Shown here piece after piece: positions 1 to 6,035 of a DNA stretch of 10,790 nucleotides (its first letter is position 1; each line of letters starts with the position of its first letter). This DNA comes from Scandinavium sp051650185 (GTDB lineage Bacteria; Pseudomonadota; Gammaproteobacteria; Enterobacterales; Enterobacteriaceae). The notes beneath the pieces are model-generated. The model saw nothing but the letters and a program-made list of their open reading frames with translations. It made no database searches and was not told the DNA's origin. The position numbers and the translations under genes are program-made. Where the stretch lies: NCBI RefSeq assembly GCF_051650185.1, contig NZ_JBOFIN010000101.1, forward strand, positions 1-10,790, read 5' to 3'.

Positions 1-1
1 A

Positions 2-6
2 GAGGG
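2..6 (+). promoter_or_regulatory. ompC ribosome binding site
   Basis: GAGGG lies 8 bases before the ATG at 15 and fixes the porin start. Only 14 bases of the leader are inside the window, so the OmpR-dependent promoter and the usual small-RNA target region further upstream cannot be examined. Confidence 0.85.
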
Positions 7-14
7 TTAATAAC

Positions 15-1160
15 ATGAAAGTTAAAGTACTGTCCCTCCTGGTACCAGCACTGCTGGTAGCAGGCGCAGCAAATGCGGCTGAAATTTATAACAAAGACGG
101 CAACAAATTAGATCTGTACGGTAAAGTTGATGGTCTGCACTATTTCTCCAGCGACGATAGCGCTGATGGTGACCAGTCCTACATCCGTCTGGGCTTCAAA
201 GGCGAAACTCAGATCAACGATCAGCTGACCGGTTACGGCCAGTGGGAATACAACGTTCAGGCGAACAACGCTGAAGGCGCAGATGGCAACCAGTCCTGGA
301 CCCGTCTGGCGTTCGCAGGTCTGAAATTCGGTGATGCAGGTTCCTTCGACTACGGTCGTAACTACGGCGTACTGTACGACGTAGAAGGCTGGACCGATAT
401 GCTGCCAGAGTTCGGTGGCGATACCTACACCAAGTCTGACAACTACATGACTGGCCGTACCAACGGTGTTGCGACCTACCGTAACAGCGATTTCTTCGGT
501 CTGGTTGATGGCCTGAACTTTGCTCTGCAGTATCAGGGCAAAAACGAGAACCCAGGTTCCGGTGAAGGCACCAACAACGGTGATCGTAGCTTCCGTAACG
601 CGAACGGCGACGGCTTCGGTATCTCCTCTACCTACGACATCGGCGCAGGCTTCAGCCTGGGTGCGGCGTACACTAACTCCAACCGTACCAACGATCAGAA
701 AAACGCGAATCTGGCTAACCAGCAGTACACCGGTGGCGAGAAAGCTGAAGCATGGACCGCTGGTGGTAAATATGACGCGAACAACGTCTACATTGCTGCT
801 ATGTATGCTGAAACCCGCAACATGACTCCGTTCGGTTCTACTTCCAGCACCAACGGCGGCGGTATCGCAGACAAAACTCAGAACTTCGAAGTGACTGCTC
901 AGTACCAGTTCGACTTCGGTCTGCGTCCAGCGATCTCTTACCTGCAGTCTAAAGGTAAAGGCCTGAACACCGTTGGTGGCAGCGACGACAAAGACCTGGT
1001 TAAATACCTGGATCTGGGCGCGACCTACTACTTCAACAAAAACATGTCCACCTATGTTGATTACAAAATCAACCTGCTGGACGGCAACGACAGCTTCTAC
1101 CAGAACAACGGTATCGGCACCGACAACATCGTTGCAACCGGTCTGGTTTACCAGTTCTAA
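15..1160 (+). CDS. ompC: Outer membrane porin OmpC
   Basis: General trimeric porin that forms a water-filled 16-stranded beta-barrel in the outer membrane for small hydrophilic solutes. The 381-residue protein starts with a Sec signal peptide (residues 1-21, ending AGAANA); the mature chain opens AEIYNKDGNKLDLYGK, typical of OmpC/OmpF. The constriction-loop motif PEFGGD is at 131-136, and the chain ends GLVYQF with the C-terminal Phe needed for BAM-dependent assembly. Alternating amphipathic strands run throughout. It is slightly longer than E. coli OmpC (367 residues). The differences are concentrated in surface loops, for example around residues 175-200 and a Ser/Gly/Asn-rich loop around 272-286. 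Codon use is strongly biased, as expected for a very highly expressed gene. OmpC rather than OmpF or PhoE is supported by the leader GAGGGTTAATAAC and by apbE following. The upstream promoter is outside the window. Confidence 0.97.
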   Translation: MKVKVLSLLVPALLVAGAANAAEIYNKDGNKLDLYGKVDGLHYFSSDDSADGDQSYIRLGFKGETQINDQLTGYGQWEYNVQANNAEGADGNQSWTRLAFAGLKFGDAGSFDYGRNYGVLYDVEGWTDMLPEFGGDTYTKSDNYMTGRTNGVATYRNSDFFGLVDGLNFALQYQGKNENPGSGEGTNNGDRSFRNANGDGFGISSTYDIGAGFSLGAAYTNSNRTNDQKNANLANQQYTGGEKAEAWTAGGKYDANNVYIAAMYAETRNMTPFGSTSSTNGGGIADKTQNFEVTAQYQFDFGLRPAISYLQSKGKGLNTVGGSDDKDLVKYLDLGATYYFNKNMSTYVDYKINLLDGNDSFYQNNGIGTDNIVATGLVYQF

Positions 1161-1176
1161 TCGACTGCGAATCAGC

Positions 1177-1205
1177 AAAAAGGGTCCTTCGGGACCCTTT
1201 TTTTA
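1177..1205 (+). terminator. Intrinsic terminator of ompC
   Basis: Perfect stem GGGTCC (1182-1187) / GGACCC (1192-1197) closed by a stable TTCG tetraloop. It is extended by A5 pairing with the following T-run (1198-1204). It sits 16 bases after the ompC stop and separates the highly expressed porin from apbE. Confidence 0.96.
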
Positions 1206-1259
1206 TTCTTTGTTTACCCTCCCTGGTGTACCCTTGCGCGCAAACAAGAGGGACTTCGT

Positions 1260-2315
1260 ATGGCTATCACTTTTTTTCGCACGGCACTGATTGCCGTCGC
1301 ATTTATTATGTCGGGTTGCGATAACGGCACATCAGTTTCGACGACGGAGAAGGCGCCTGCCACCGTGCTGGAAGGGAAGACCATGGGCACCTTCTGGCGA
1401 GCCAGCGTGATTAATCTCGACGATGCTCAGGTTGAAACGCTGCGCCAAAAGATTCAGGCCCAGCTGGATGGCGACGATCAGCTGCTCTCCACCTGGAAAA
1501 ACGACTCCGCATTGATGCGTTTTAACCATTCCCGCAGCATGACACCCTGGCCGGTCAGTGAGGCCATGGCGGATATTGTCACCGAGTCGCTGCGAATCGG
1601 TGCCAAAACGCAAGGCGCCATGGATATCACCGTGGGCCCGTTGGTCAATCTTTGGGGGTTTGGGCCGGATAAGCAGCCGGTGAAAACGCCGACTCAAGAA
1701 CAAATCGACGCGGCAAAAGCGCGTACCGGGTTGAAGCACCTCTCCGTCATTAACCAGTCCGGCAGCCAGTATCTGCAAAAAGATCTTCCCGATCTGTATG
1801 TCGATCTCTCCACGGTGGGCGAAGGCTACGCCGCTGATCATCTTGCTCGTTTAATGGAGCAGGAAGGGATTTCGCGCTACTTAGTTTCTGTCGGCGGGGC
1901 GCTGTTCAGTCGTGGCATGAATGCCGAAGGTCAGCCATGGCGAGTCGCGATCCAAAAGCCGACCGACAAAGAAAATGCGGTGCAGGCCATTGTTGACATT
2001 AACGGTCATGGGATCAGCACTTCTGGCAGCTATCGCAATTATTACGAGCTGGACGGCAAGCGCATTTCTCACGTGATTGATCCGCAAACGGGCACGCCTA
2101 TCCAGCATAAAATGGTGTCGGTCACGGTCATTTCCCCTACGGCACTTGAGGCGGATGGCTGGGATACCGGATTAATGGTGCTTGGCCCGGAAAGAGCCAA
2201 AGAAGTGGTGCGCGAACAAGGGCTGGCGGTCTATATGATCATCAAAGAGGGCGACGGCTTCAAAACCTGGATGTCGCCGCAGTTCGAAACGTTCCTGGTG
2301 AATGGCAAAAATTAA
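1260..2315 (+). CDS. apbE: FAD:protein FMN transferase ApbE (lipoprotein)
   Basis: Transfers FMN from FAD onto Thr/Ser of periplasm-facing flavoproteins such as NqrB/NqrC and RnfG/RnfD, using Mg2+. The 351-residue length equals that of E. coli ApbE. A type II signal peptide ends in the lipobox MSGC with Cys20. Asp at +2 (DN after the Cys) is the inner-membrane retention signal, so the protein should face the periplasm from the inner membrane. Family motifs are in order: GKTMGTFWRA near residues 39-48, DLSTVGEGYA at 182-191, VGGAL near 218, STSGSYRNYY, HVIDP at 271-275, and ADGWDTG at 298-304 with the metal-binding Asp/Thr. The start is supported by AGAGGGA a few bases before the ATG at 1260. 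It lies 100 bp after ompC and beyond a strong terminator, so it needs its own promoter, which I could not place convincingly. Its last codons carry the Ada operator of the next gene. Confidence 0.96.
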   Translation: MAITFFRTALIAVAFIMSGCDNGTSVSTTEKAPATVLEGKTMGTFWRASVINLDDAQVETLRQKIQAQLDGDDQLLSTWKNDSALMRFNHSRSMTPWPVSEAMADIVTESLRIGAKTQGAMDITVGPLVNLWGFGPDKQPVKTPTQEQIDAAKARTGLKHLSVINQSGSQYLQKDLPDLYVDLSTVGEGYAADHLARLMEQEGISRYLVSVGGALFSRGMNAEGQPWRVAIQKPTDKENAVQAIVDINGHGISTSGSYRNYYELDGKRISHVIDPQTGTPIQHKMVSVTVISPTALEADGWDTGLMVLGPERAKEVVREQGLAVYMIIKEGDGFKTWMSPQFETFLVNGKN

Positions 2316-2322
2316 AAAGCAA
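2310..2322 (+). promoter_or_regulatory. Ada operator (AAT-N6-GCAA)
   Basis: AAT at 2310-2312, six bases, then GCAA at 2319-2322 gives the two-box arrangement bound by methylated Ada in E. coli promoters. It straddles the apbE stop codon (2313-2315). About 42 bases separate GCAA from the likely -10 TACCCT, close to the roughly 43 I recall for the E. coli ada promoter. This supports autoregulated induction of ada-alkB by methylating agents. The usual AAAGCGCA core is altered here to AAAAAGCA; the AAT and GCAA boxes are kept. Confidence 0.72.
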
Positions 2323-2364
2323 GAATGGCGGTTTTTTTCTCTGCCGCCTGCGCCAGACTCAGGC

Positions 2365-2370
2365 TACCCT
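2365..2370 (+). promoter_or_regulatory. Probable -10 of the ada promoter
   Basis: TACCCT lies in the context AGGCTACCCTTGTAAGGAG, matching in position the TATCCT -10 of the E. coli ada promoter. There is no good -35, as expected for a promoter that depends on Ada contact with RNA polymerase. The call rests on position relative to the Ada operator. Confidence 0.5.
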
Positions 2371-2390
2371 TGTAAGGAGCCGGAGTATTT

Positions 2391-3452
2391 ATGAAACGTA
2401 ATGCCACCCCCAATGACGAGATCCGCTGGCAGTCCGTGCTGGAAAGAGATCCCAATGCCGATGGTCACTTCGTGTTTGCGGTGCAGACCACCGGCATTTA
2501 TTGTCGCCCATCATGCCGGGCGCGGCATGCGCTGCGCCAGAATGTTCAATTTTTCAGTGATGCCAGCGCGGCGCAAGAAGCGGGTTTTCGTCCCTGTAAA
2601 CGCTGTCAGCCGGACAAAGCCGACCCCCAACAGCAGCGCATTGAAAAAGTGGCCCAGGCCTGTCGTTTGCTGGAACAAGAAACCACGCTGACGCTGGATG
2701 AGCTGGCACGTGAAGTCGCCGTCAGCGCTTTTCACTTCCATCGCATGTTCAAATCCGTAACCGGCATGACGCCTCGCGCATGGCAGCAGGCCTGGCGGGC
2801 GAAGAAACTGCGCGAATCGCTGAAAGTCAGTGAAACGGTTACCGATGCGGTGATGGCGGCAGGGTTCCCAACCAGCAGCAGTTTTTACCGTCAGGCCGAC
2901 AGCACGCTTGGCATGACGCCTCGCCAGTACCGTGAGGGCGGCAACGCGCTTAGCGTGCGCTACACATTGCAATCCTGCCAGCTAGGGCGTTGTCTGGTGG
3001 CGGAAAGCGATCGTGGCATTTGCGCCGTCTTGCCTGGTGACAGCGACGAAACCCTGATCGCCGAACTGGAACAAATGTTCCCCCATGCTCAACGTGAGGA
3101 AGCCGATCAGACGTTTCACCAGCGTGTCGCAACGGTGATCGCATTACTGGATGGTCAGCATTTGTTGGTCGCTCTTCCTCTGGATATTCGCGGCACCGCT
3201 TTTCAACAGCAGGTCTGGCAGGCGCTCAGAACGATCCCCGTTGGCGAAACGCGCAGTTACCAGCAAGTGGCTGAAAGCATCGGGAAGCCGAACGCGGTTC
3301 GTGCCGTTGCCAATGCCTGTGGCGCAAATCGACTGGCGTTGCTGATTCCCTGCCATCGGGTTGTCCGTCAGAGCGGGGCGCTGTCGGGGTATCGCTGGGG
3401 CGAAGCGCGCAAAGCAGAGCTTCTGCGCCGTGAAAAAGAGCAAGGTCGTTAA
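2391..3452 (+). CDS. ada: Ada: methylated-DNA repair protein and transcriptional activator
   Basis: Bifunctional suicide methyltransferase and AraC-type regulator. The N-terminal domain takes methyl groups from DNA phosphotriesters onto Cys38; the zinc ligands Cys38, Cys42, Cys69 and Cys72 are all present in YCRPSCRARHALR and RPCKRC. An AraC-family helix-turn-helix region follows (about residues 85-180, including FHFHRMFK and GMTPRQYR). The C-terminal domain carries the O6-methylguanine acceptor Cys321 in PCHRVV, with the typical GTAFQQQVWQALRTIPVGET and RAVANACGANRLALLIP segments. Length 353 against 354 in E. coli, with every key residue at the same number. GGAG at 2382-2385 lies five bases before the ATG. 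It is followed after 2 bp by alkB, so the two are cotranscribed. The operator at 2310-2322 predicts autoactivation. Confidence 0.97.
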   Translation: MKRNATPNDEIRWQSVLERDPNADGHFVFAVQTTGIYCRPSCRARHALRQNVQFFSDASAAQEAGFRPCKRCQPDKADPQQQRIEKVAQACRLLEQETTLTLDELAREVAVSAFHFHRMFKSVTGMTPRAWQQAWRAKKLRESLKVSETVTDAVMAAGFPTSSSFYRQADSTLGMTPRQYREGGNALSVRYTLQSCQLGRCLVAESDRGICAVLPGDSDETLIAELEQMFPHAQREEADQTFHQRVATVIALLDGQHLLVALPLDIRGTAFQQQVWQALRTIPVGETRSYQQVAESIGKPNAVRAVANACGANRLALLIPCHRVVRQSGALSGYRWGEARKAELLRREKEQGR

Positions 3453-3454
3453 CC

Positions 3455-4093
3455 ATGCTGGATTTATTTGCCGATACGCCTCCGTGGCAGGAACCTTTAG
3501 CGCCTGGTGCCGTGATTTTGCGTCGCCGGGCGCTGGCCTGCGCTGCGGAATTGATTGAGGGCATAGAAGAGGTGGCTGCCCGCTCACCGTTTCGGCAAAT
3601 GGTGACTCCCGGTGGTTACACTATGTCAGTGGCGATGACCAACTGCGGAGACGTGGGCTGGACCACGGACATGCATGGCTATCTGTATGCGCCAGTCGAT
3701 CCCCAAACACGCCAGCACTGGCCCGCCATGCCTTTGGCGTTCAGAACGCTGGCGCTCGAGTGCGCGAATGAAGCGGGCTATCCCAGTTTCCAGCCTGATG
3801 CCTGTCTTATCAATCGTTACGCGCCTGGCGCAAAGCTCTCCCTGCATCAGGATAAAGATGAAAAAGAGCTGAAAGCGCCGATTGTCTCCGTGTCGCTGGG
3901 CTTACCGGCGGTATTTCAGTTTGGTGGATTGAAACGTAACGATCCGCTGATGCGCGTGCTGCTGGAACATGGTGATGTGGTGGTCTGGGGCGGGGCGTCG
4001 CGCCTGTTTTATCACGGGATTCAGCCGCTTAAAGACGGCCACCATCCGGCTACCGGCAACCTGCGTTACAATCTCACGTTTCGCCATACCTGA
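3455..4093 (+). CDS. alkB: AlkB: Fe(II)/2-oxoglutarate-dependent DNA/RNA demethylase
   Basis: Oxidatively removes methyl groups from N1-methyladenine and N3-methylcytosine in single-stranded DNA and RNA, releasing formaldehyde. The Fe(II) triad is His131, Asp133 (LSLHQDKDE) and His187 (LFYHGIQPL). The 2-oxoglutarate-binding arginines are Arg204 and Arg210 in RYNLTFR. The substrate-lid segment SPFRQMVTPGGYTMSVAMTN is intact. 212 residues against 216 in E. coli: the core is collinear and the protein simply ends two residues after Arg210, lacking the last few residues (AGKKE-like) of the E. coli protein. The ATG lies 2 bp after the ada stop, with AAGG at 3442-3445 inside ada as ribosome binding site, so translation and regulation are coupled to ada. 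Confidence 0.97.
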   Translation: MLDLFADTPPWQEPLAPGAVILRRRALACAAELIEGIEEVAARSPFRQMVTPGGYTMSVAMTNCGDVGWTTDMHGYLYAPVDPQTRQHWPAMPLAFRTLALECANEAGYPSFQPDACLINRYAPGAKLSLHQDKDEKELKAPIVSVSLGLPAVFQFGGLKRNDPLMRVLLEHGDVVVWGGASRLFYHGIQPLKDGHHPATGNLRYNLTFRHT

Positions 4094-4108
4094 AACGGCA
4101 ATAAAAAT

Positions 4109-4121
4109 AAGAATTATTCTT
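4109..4121. promoter_or_regulatory. Palindrome upstream of yojI, possible operator
   Basis: Perfect 6-1-6 inverted repeat AAGAAT-T-ATTCTT in an AT-rich stretch 16 bases after the alkB stop. It touches the candidate yojI -35. It is too small and too AT-rich to be a terminator and has no T-run after it. The size suits a dimeric regulator, but I do not recognise the motif; it matches a 7-1-7 Fur consensus at only about 9 of 15 positions. Confidence 0.35.
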
Positions 4122-4147
4122 GATGTAGCGCGAGAGCCGTTTAAACT
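4120..4147 (+). promoter_or_regulatory. Candidate yojI promoter
   Basis: TTGATG (4120-4125), 16-base spacer, TAAACT (4142-4147): 4 of 6 matches to each sigma-70 hexamer. It lies 32 bases before the yojI ATG, in the 86-bp gap after alkB, where no terminator is visible. Readthrough from ada-alkB is also possible. Confidence 0.33.
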
Positions 4148-4179
4148 GCTGGCTGTTTTAGCTTGTCCGGGATTTTTCT

Positions 4180-5823
4180 ATGCAGCTTCTTCTTCTGGTC
4201 TGGCGTCAGTATCGCTGGCCGTTTATTGCCGTCATGCTGTTAAGCCTGCTGAGTGCGGCGCTGGGTATCGGCCTGATTGCCTTCATTAATGTGCGCCTGA
4301 TTGAAAGCGTCGATGCGTCAATTATGGTTCTGCCAGAATTCCTTGGGCTGTTGCTGCTGCTGATGGCGGTCACGCTTGGCTCGCAGCTGGCCTTAACCGT
4401 GCTGGGCCATCATTTCGTCTATCGCCTGCGCAGTGAATTCATCAAACGTATTCTCGATACGCAAATTGAACGTGTGGAAAAACTGGGCAGCGCGGCGCTG
4501 CTGGCCGGGCTGACCAGCGACGTGCGAAACATCACCATAGCTTTTGTCCGCTTACCGGAACTGGTGCAGGGGATTATCCTGACGTTTGGCTCGGCGGCGT
4601 ACCTGTTTTTCCTGTCAGGGAAAATGCTGGTGATCACCGCGCTGTGGATGGCGCTGACCATCTGGGGCGGTTTCGTGCTGGTGGCGCGAGTGTATAAACA
4701 CATGGCAACGCTGCGTGAAACCGAAGACAAACTGTATAACGATTACCAGACCGTGCTGGAAGGACGTAAAGAGCTGACGCTGAACCGTGAGCGCGCCGAA
4801 CACATCTTTAATACTCTCTATATTCCGGACGCCAAAGAGTATCGCCATCATATTATTCGGGCCGATACCTTCCATCTCAGCGCGGTTAACTGGTCGAATA
4901 TCATGATGCTGGGAGCCATTGGCCTGGTGTTCTGGATGGCGAATGGCCTGGGCTGGGCGGATACCGCTGTGGCGGCAACGTATTCCTTAACGCTGCTGTT
5001 CCTGCGCACGCCGTTGCTTTCGGCCGTTGGCGCATTACCGACGCTGCTCAGTGCACAGGTCGCGTTTAATAAGCTCAATAAGTTTTCACTCGCCCCTTAT
5101 CGCGAAGCGTTTCCAAAACCGAAGGCGCATCCTGACTGGAAAACGCTGGAGTTGCGTGAAGTAGAATTCCATTATCAGGACAACACCTTTGCCATTGGGC
5201 CTGTCAACCTGACGCTGAATCGCGGGGAACTGGTGTTTCTGATTGGCGGCAACGGCAGCGGGAAATCCACCTTAGCCATGTTGCTGACCGGGCTTTACCA
5301 GCCTGTATCGGGTCAAATCCTGCTGGATGGCCAACCGCTGATCGCCGACAAACCGGAAGATTACCGCAAGCTTTTCTCGGCGGTATTTACCGACCCGTGG
5401 CTGTTTGACCAACTTCTGGGGCAAGAAGGGCAGCAGGCCGATCCGCAGCTGGTGGAGAAATGGCTGGAACACCTGAAAATGGGCCACAAGCTGAAGCTTG
5501 AAAACGGCAAAATCCTCGACCTTAAGCTCTCCAAAGGGCAGAAAAAGCGCGTCGCGCTACTGCTGGCCCTGGCCGAGGAGCGAGATATCATTCTGCTGGA
5601 TGAATGGGCGGCCGATCAGGACCCGCATTTCCGCCGCGAGTTTTATCAGGTCTTGCTGCCGTTGATGCAACAGATGGGCAAAACCATTTTTGCTATCAGC
5701 CATGACGATCACTATTTCATCCACGCCGATCGCCTGCTGGAAATGCGTAATGGCAAGCTTAGCGAGCTGACTGGCGAAGAGCGAGATGCCGCTTCCCGCG
5801 ACGCGGTGGCTCGCACTGCCTGA
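4180..5823 (+). CDS. yojI: YojI: ABC exporter (microcin J25 efflux family)
   Basis: Half-size ABC exporter with fused membrane and ATPase domains, expected to work as a homodimer in the inner membrane. In E. coli, YojI exports the lasso peptide microcin J25 together with TolC; the family is also annotated as cyclic-peptide exporter. The N-terminal ~310 residues hold about six membrane segments, beginning right at the N-terminus (residues 10-35 and 48-70). The nucleotide-binding domain follows: Walker A GGNGSGKST at 356-364, signature LSKGQ at 450-454 (Lys replacing the usual Gly of LSGGQ, as in E. coli YojI), Walker B DIILLDE at 469-475 with catalytic Glu475, and switch His508 in ISHDDH. At 547 residues it equals E. 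coli YojI. The ATG at 4180 has a weak ribosome binding site (GGGA at 4169-4172), suggesting low expression. REP sequences follow the gene. Confidence 0.95.
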   Translation: MQLLLLVWRQYRWPFIAVMLLSLLSAALGIGLIAFINVRLIESVDASIMVLPEFLGLLLLLMAVTLGSQLALTVLGHHFVYRLRSEFIKRILDTQIERVEKLGSAALLAGLTSDVRNITIAFVRLPELVQGIILTFGSAAYLFFLSGKMLVITALWMALTIWGGFVLVARVYKHMATLRETEDKLYNDYQTVLEGRKELTLNRERAEHIFNTLYIPDAKEYRHHIIRADTFHLSAVNWSNIMMLGAIGLVFWMANGLGWADTAVAATYSLTLLFLRTPLLSAVGALPTLLSAQVAFNKLNKFSLAPYREAFPKPKAHPDWKTLELREVEFHYQDNTFAIGPVNLTLNRGELVFLIGGNGSGKSTLAMLLTGLYQPVSGQILLDGQPLIADKPEDYRKLFSAVFTDPWLFDQLLGQEGQQADPQLVEKWLEHLKMGHKLKLENGKILDLKLSKGQKKRVALLLALAEERDIILLDEWAADQDPHFRREFYQVLLPLMQQMGKTIFAISHDDHYFIHADRLLEMRNGKLSELTGEERDAASRDAVARTA

Positions 5824-5830
5824 CTTATCA

Positions 5831-5911
5831 TGCCCGGCGGCACTGCGTTTGCCGGGCCTACGATTTGTCTGTCCGGCCTGTAGGCCCGGCAAGCTTTGGC
5901 GCCGCCGGGCA
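5831..5911. repeat. Inverted pair of REP sequences (BIME)
   Basis: Two REP units face each other: unit 1 at 5831-5862 (TGCCCGGCGG...GCCGGGCCTACG) and unit 2 at 5879-5911 (TGTAGGCCCGG...CGCCGCCGGGCA), close to the reverse complement of unit 1. About 16 bases lie between them. Each unit can also fold on itself through GCCCGGC/GCCGGGC. This is the typical extragenic palindrome arrangement between enterobacterial genes. It starts 7 bp after the yojI stop and may stabilise the yojI 3' end or bind gyrase or IHF. It also marks the boundary where mgtE/sulP sit relative to the E. coli order. Confidence 0.9.
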
Positions 5912-6035
5912 GTCCATTGAGGCATGGGCGCTCTCTTTTTCACCACTCCCGCCTGGTGTTTATTATTTTTTACATTCACTCGCGCTATGCTTAGAGGCTG
6001 GAAAACCGCCTCTTCAGTTCAAGGATTGCCCATCG
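5912..6035 (+). promoter_or_regulatory. mgtE leader and probable promoter region
   Basis: An AT-rich stretch at 5959-5980 precedes TATGCT (5986-5991), a plausible -10 hexamer. No well-spaced -35 is present: TTTACA at 5969-5974 is only 11 bases away. Just downstream, GAGGC (5994-5998) and GCCTC (6008-6012) pair, with an inner GG/CC and an AAAA loop, forming a small hairpin near the expected mRNA start. AAGGA at 6021-6025 lies 10 bases before the ATG. The leader is far too short for an M-box Mg2+ riboswitch. Confidence 0.45.

Noticed and set aside
108..1178. A 356-codon open frame antisense to ompC
   Set aside because: It is a product of the strong codon bias of ompC, which keeps the reverse frame free of stops. 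The translation is a low-complexity Val/Thr-rich chain without a domain, and its start lies in the ompC terminator region.
1206..1234. An apbE promoter with TACCCT as -10
   Set aside because: No -35 hexamer lies at an acceptable distance (TTTACC is only 10 bases away), so I did not list it.
2327..2350. GGCGG...CCGCC inverted repeat with a T-run after apbE
   Set aside because: The T-run is in the loop rather than after the stem, so it does not form an intrinsic terminator. The region is better explained as the ada promoter.
5865..6035. 57-residue N-terminal extension of MgtE from an upstream in-frame ATG
   Set aside because: It would translate through part of the REP pair and the probable promoter, and it has no ribosome binding site. 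The ATG at 6036 has AAGGA and begins the family-like sequence.
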